Positions 6,186 to 6,459 of a stretch of 6,459 nt of DNA are shown here, one piece after another. The notes beneath the pieces are model-generated. The model saw only the letters and a list, made by a program, of their open reading frames with translations. It did no database searches and was not told where the DNA came from. Origin of the DNA: DALYJJ01 sp031969915 (GTDB lineage: Bacteria; Acidobacteriota; Terriglobia; Bryobacterales; Bryobacteraceae); contig DALYJJ010000233.1 of assembly GCA_031969915.1 (NCBI GenBank), positions 1 to 6,459 on the forward strand, written 5' to 3'. A program made the translations under genes and the position numbers. Each line of letters starts with the position of its first letter. Position 1 is the stretch's first letter.

Positions 6186-6459
6186 TGGCCGTTACCCGCA
6201 GTTCCGCTTCCGAGCGCGCGCGCCGGTCCTCGCCGGTTTCGCTCATCCCGGCAGTTCCGCGCAACCTTGAACTCGCGCTGCTCGCCGCCGCGACGCTCTT
6301 CGTGGCGGGTGCACTGGCGCTGGTCTACCAGGGACGTCTGGCAACCCTGCCCGCTACCGCGCGCACTCCGCTCAATCTCAACCAGGTGGATCGGCGGGAG
6401 CAACTGCTGCCCTATCTGGAGGGGTTCGCGGGGGCGCCCGAGCGCGACTACGCATCGCG
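6185..6459 (+). CDS. N-terminus of a membrane protein, possibly FtsW/RodA-like (3' end outside window)
   Basis: Ninety-one codons are open from GTG 6185, which shares its G with the kinase stop (TAGTG), with AGGG 9 nt upstream. A basic Ser/Arg-rich tail (residues 4-16) precedes PAVPRNLELA and one membrane helix at about 29-47, followed by a loop with LNLNQVDRREQLLPYLEGF (about 64-82) and A-P-E-R-D-Y. The product is truncated, so no catalytic or pore motif is visible. Acidobacterial FtsW/RodA proteins with an N-terminal helix and soluble loop before the polytopic core are a plausible match, and a RodA gene next to kinase, phosphatase and FHA genes would mirror the actinobacterial order. This identity rests on context and a weak resemblance. 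Other single-pass envelope proteins remain possible. Confidence 0.7.
   Translation, partial: MAVTRSSASERARRSSPVSLIPAVPRNLELALLAAATLFVAGALALVYQGRLATLPATARTPLNLNQVDRREQLLPYLEGFAGAPERDYAS

Overview
This 6.46 kb window is GC-rich and almost fully coding. It looks like chromosome from a free-living, signalling-rich bacterium. The mix of a Hanks-type kinase with a periplasmic TPR-like domain, a long U32 protein and FHA/PP2C partners suggests Acidobacteriota, perhaps a Solibacter/Bryobacter-like lineage. That placement is inference from gene style, since no marker gene is present. There are no RNA genes, insertion sequences, CRISPR arrays or phage genes.

Layout: positions 1-1695 (minus strand) carry a U32-family protein of the RlhA/DUF3656 type that runs off the left edge. 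A short divergent intergenic region (about 1696-1764) follows. From there a compact plus-strand operon runs to the right edge: (i) a FhaA-like protein with a C-terminal FHA domain, 1765-2637; (ii) a 32-residue single-pass membrane microprotein, 2634-2732; (iii) a PP2C phosphatase joined by one membrane segment to an extracytoplasmic right-handed beta-helix, 2737-4281; (iv) a Ser/Thr kinase with one membrane segment and a helical TPR-like extracytoplasmic domain, 4278-6185; (v) the N-terminus of another membrane protein, 6185 to the edge, possibly of the FtsW/RodA kind. Three of the four junctions overlap (ATGA, GTGA, TAGTG) and the other is a 4-nt gap, so translation is probably coupled.

How they may work together: the kinase phosphorylates threonines, the FHA protein reads phosphothreonine, and the phosphatase resets the system. 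Kinase and phosphatase each cross the membrane once and carry different sensor-like outer domains. Between its kinase domain and membrane segment the kinase has three spaced copies of an E-T-R-R-T motif, which are plausible phospho-threonine docking sites for the FHA protein encoded at the start of the operon. The gene set resembles the actinobacterial fhaA-pstP-rodA-pbpA-pknA/B cell-envelope cluster. The most interesting points are the PP2C/beta-helix fusion, the repeated TRRT docking candidates and the uncharacterised microprotein.
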